Positions 7,057 through 7,164 of a stretch of 7,164 nt of DNA are shown here, piece after piece. The notes beneath the pieces were generated by a model. It saw nothing but the letters and a program-made list of their open reading frames with translations. It was not told where the DNA came from and searched no databases. A program made the position numbers and the translations under genes. Source of the stretch: Lewinella sp039816955. GTDB taxonomy: Bacteria; Bacteroidota; Bacteroidia; Chitinophagales; Saprospiraceae. The DNA lies in contig JBCBWU010000291.1 in NCBI GenBank assembly GCA_039816955.1, positions 1 to 7,164 on the forward strand, written 5' to 3'. Position 1 is the first letter of the stretch. Each line of letters begins with the position of its first letter.

Positions 7057-7069
7057 TAGAGACATACAT

Positions 7070-7107
7070 CCTGGAGTCAGAGTCTGACTTTAGGGTGTTT
7101 TATTATT
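7070..7107 (+). terminator. Probable rho-independent terminator after the TPR gene
   Basis: A perfect six-pair stem AGTCAG / CTGACT (7075-7080 with 7084-7089) closes on a three-base loop. It extends outward by two G-U pairs, one T-A and two C-G pairs (7070-7074 with 7090-7094). A T-rich stretch, TGTTTTATTATT, follows at 7096-7107. It sits 14 nt after the TGA at 7054-7056 and about 150 nt after the TAG at 6918-6920, and fits the end of the + strand operon. The stem is partly wobble-paired, so strength is uncertain. Confidence 0.5.
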
Positions 7108-7164
7108 GGTAGTTGATTTGTTGGTTGTGAGGTGGCCAATAGTGACTCTGAGTGGCTATGCGGC

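Noticed and set aside
7077..7151. Inverted eight-base match TCAGAGTC (7077-7084) / GACTCTGA (7144-7151) as possible mobile-element ends
   Set aside because: Very short, one arm is part of the terminator stem, and no transposase or target duplication is visible.
7077..7163. Short minus-strand open frame entering from the right window edge
   Set aside because: Fewer than 30 codons, low-complexity translation, overlaps the terminator hairpin and has no recognisable motif; too little to call a gene end.

Overview
The window reads as a piece of a Bacteroidota chromosome. The supporting signs are a secreted protein that joins a two-component-regulator-type beta-propeller to SprB-like repeats, weak ribosome binding sites, and tightly packed same-strand genes. 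A Saprospiria- or Cytophagia-like host is a guess only. All supported genes are on the + strand, and the gaps between them run from small overlaps to 29 nt, so one operon is plausible.

Layout: (1) 1-356, the C-terminal end of an unrecognised beta-rich protein cut by the window edge. (2) About 337-2325, an exported protein with a Reg_prop-type beta-propeller, two SprB-like Ig modules and a degenerate OmpA-like C-terminus. (3) 2351-3517, a stand-alone CHAT (caspase-like) protease with its His-Cys dyad intact. (4) 3547-4788, an MTAN/PNP-superfamily nucleoside phosphorylase or nucleosidase domain behind an unrecognised N-terminal domain of about 155 residues. (5) 4788-6920, a TPR-repeat protein that resembles the sensor half of a TPR-CHAT protein and stops in the linker where a CHAT domain would normally follow. 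(6) 6921-7164, an AT-rich tail with a +1-frame open extension to 7056 and a probable terminator at 7070-7107.

The most interesting reading is that genes 3 to 5 form a three-part conflict or cell-death type cassette: a protease effector (CHAT), a nucleotide- or nucleoside-targeting effector or modifier (PNP-like), and a TPR scaffold or sensor. The usual TPR-CHAT polypeptide appears split and permuted, with the phosphorylase gene inserted between the halves. The CHAT product (388 aa) and TPR product (710 aa) add up to about the size of a conventional TPR-CHAT protein. The CHAT, PNP and TPR assignments rest on visible motifs. Joint function, the conflict role and the link to the secreted propeller protein are inference from gene order and domain families.

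The cassette is bounded on both sides by strongly AT-rich stretches (about 2041-2330 and 6840-7040, roughly 30-35% GC by hand count, against about 50% in sampled stretches of the propeller gene). This could mark its edges as a transferred or recombined module. No tRNA, rRNA, CRISPR array, transposase or integrase was recognised.
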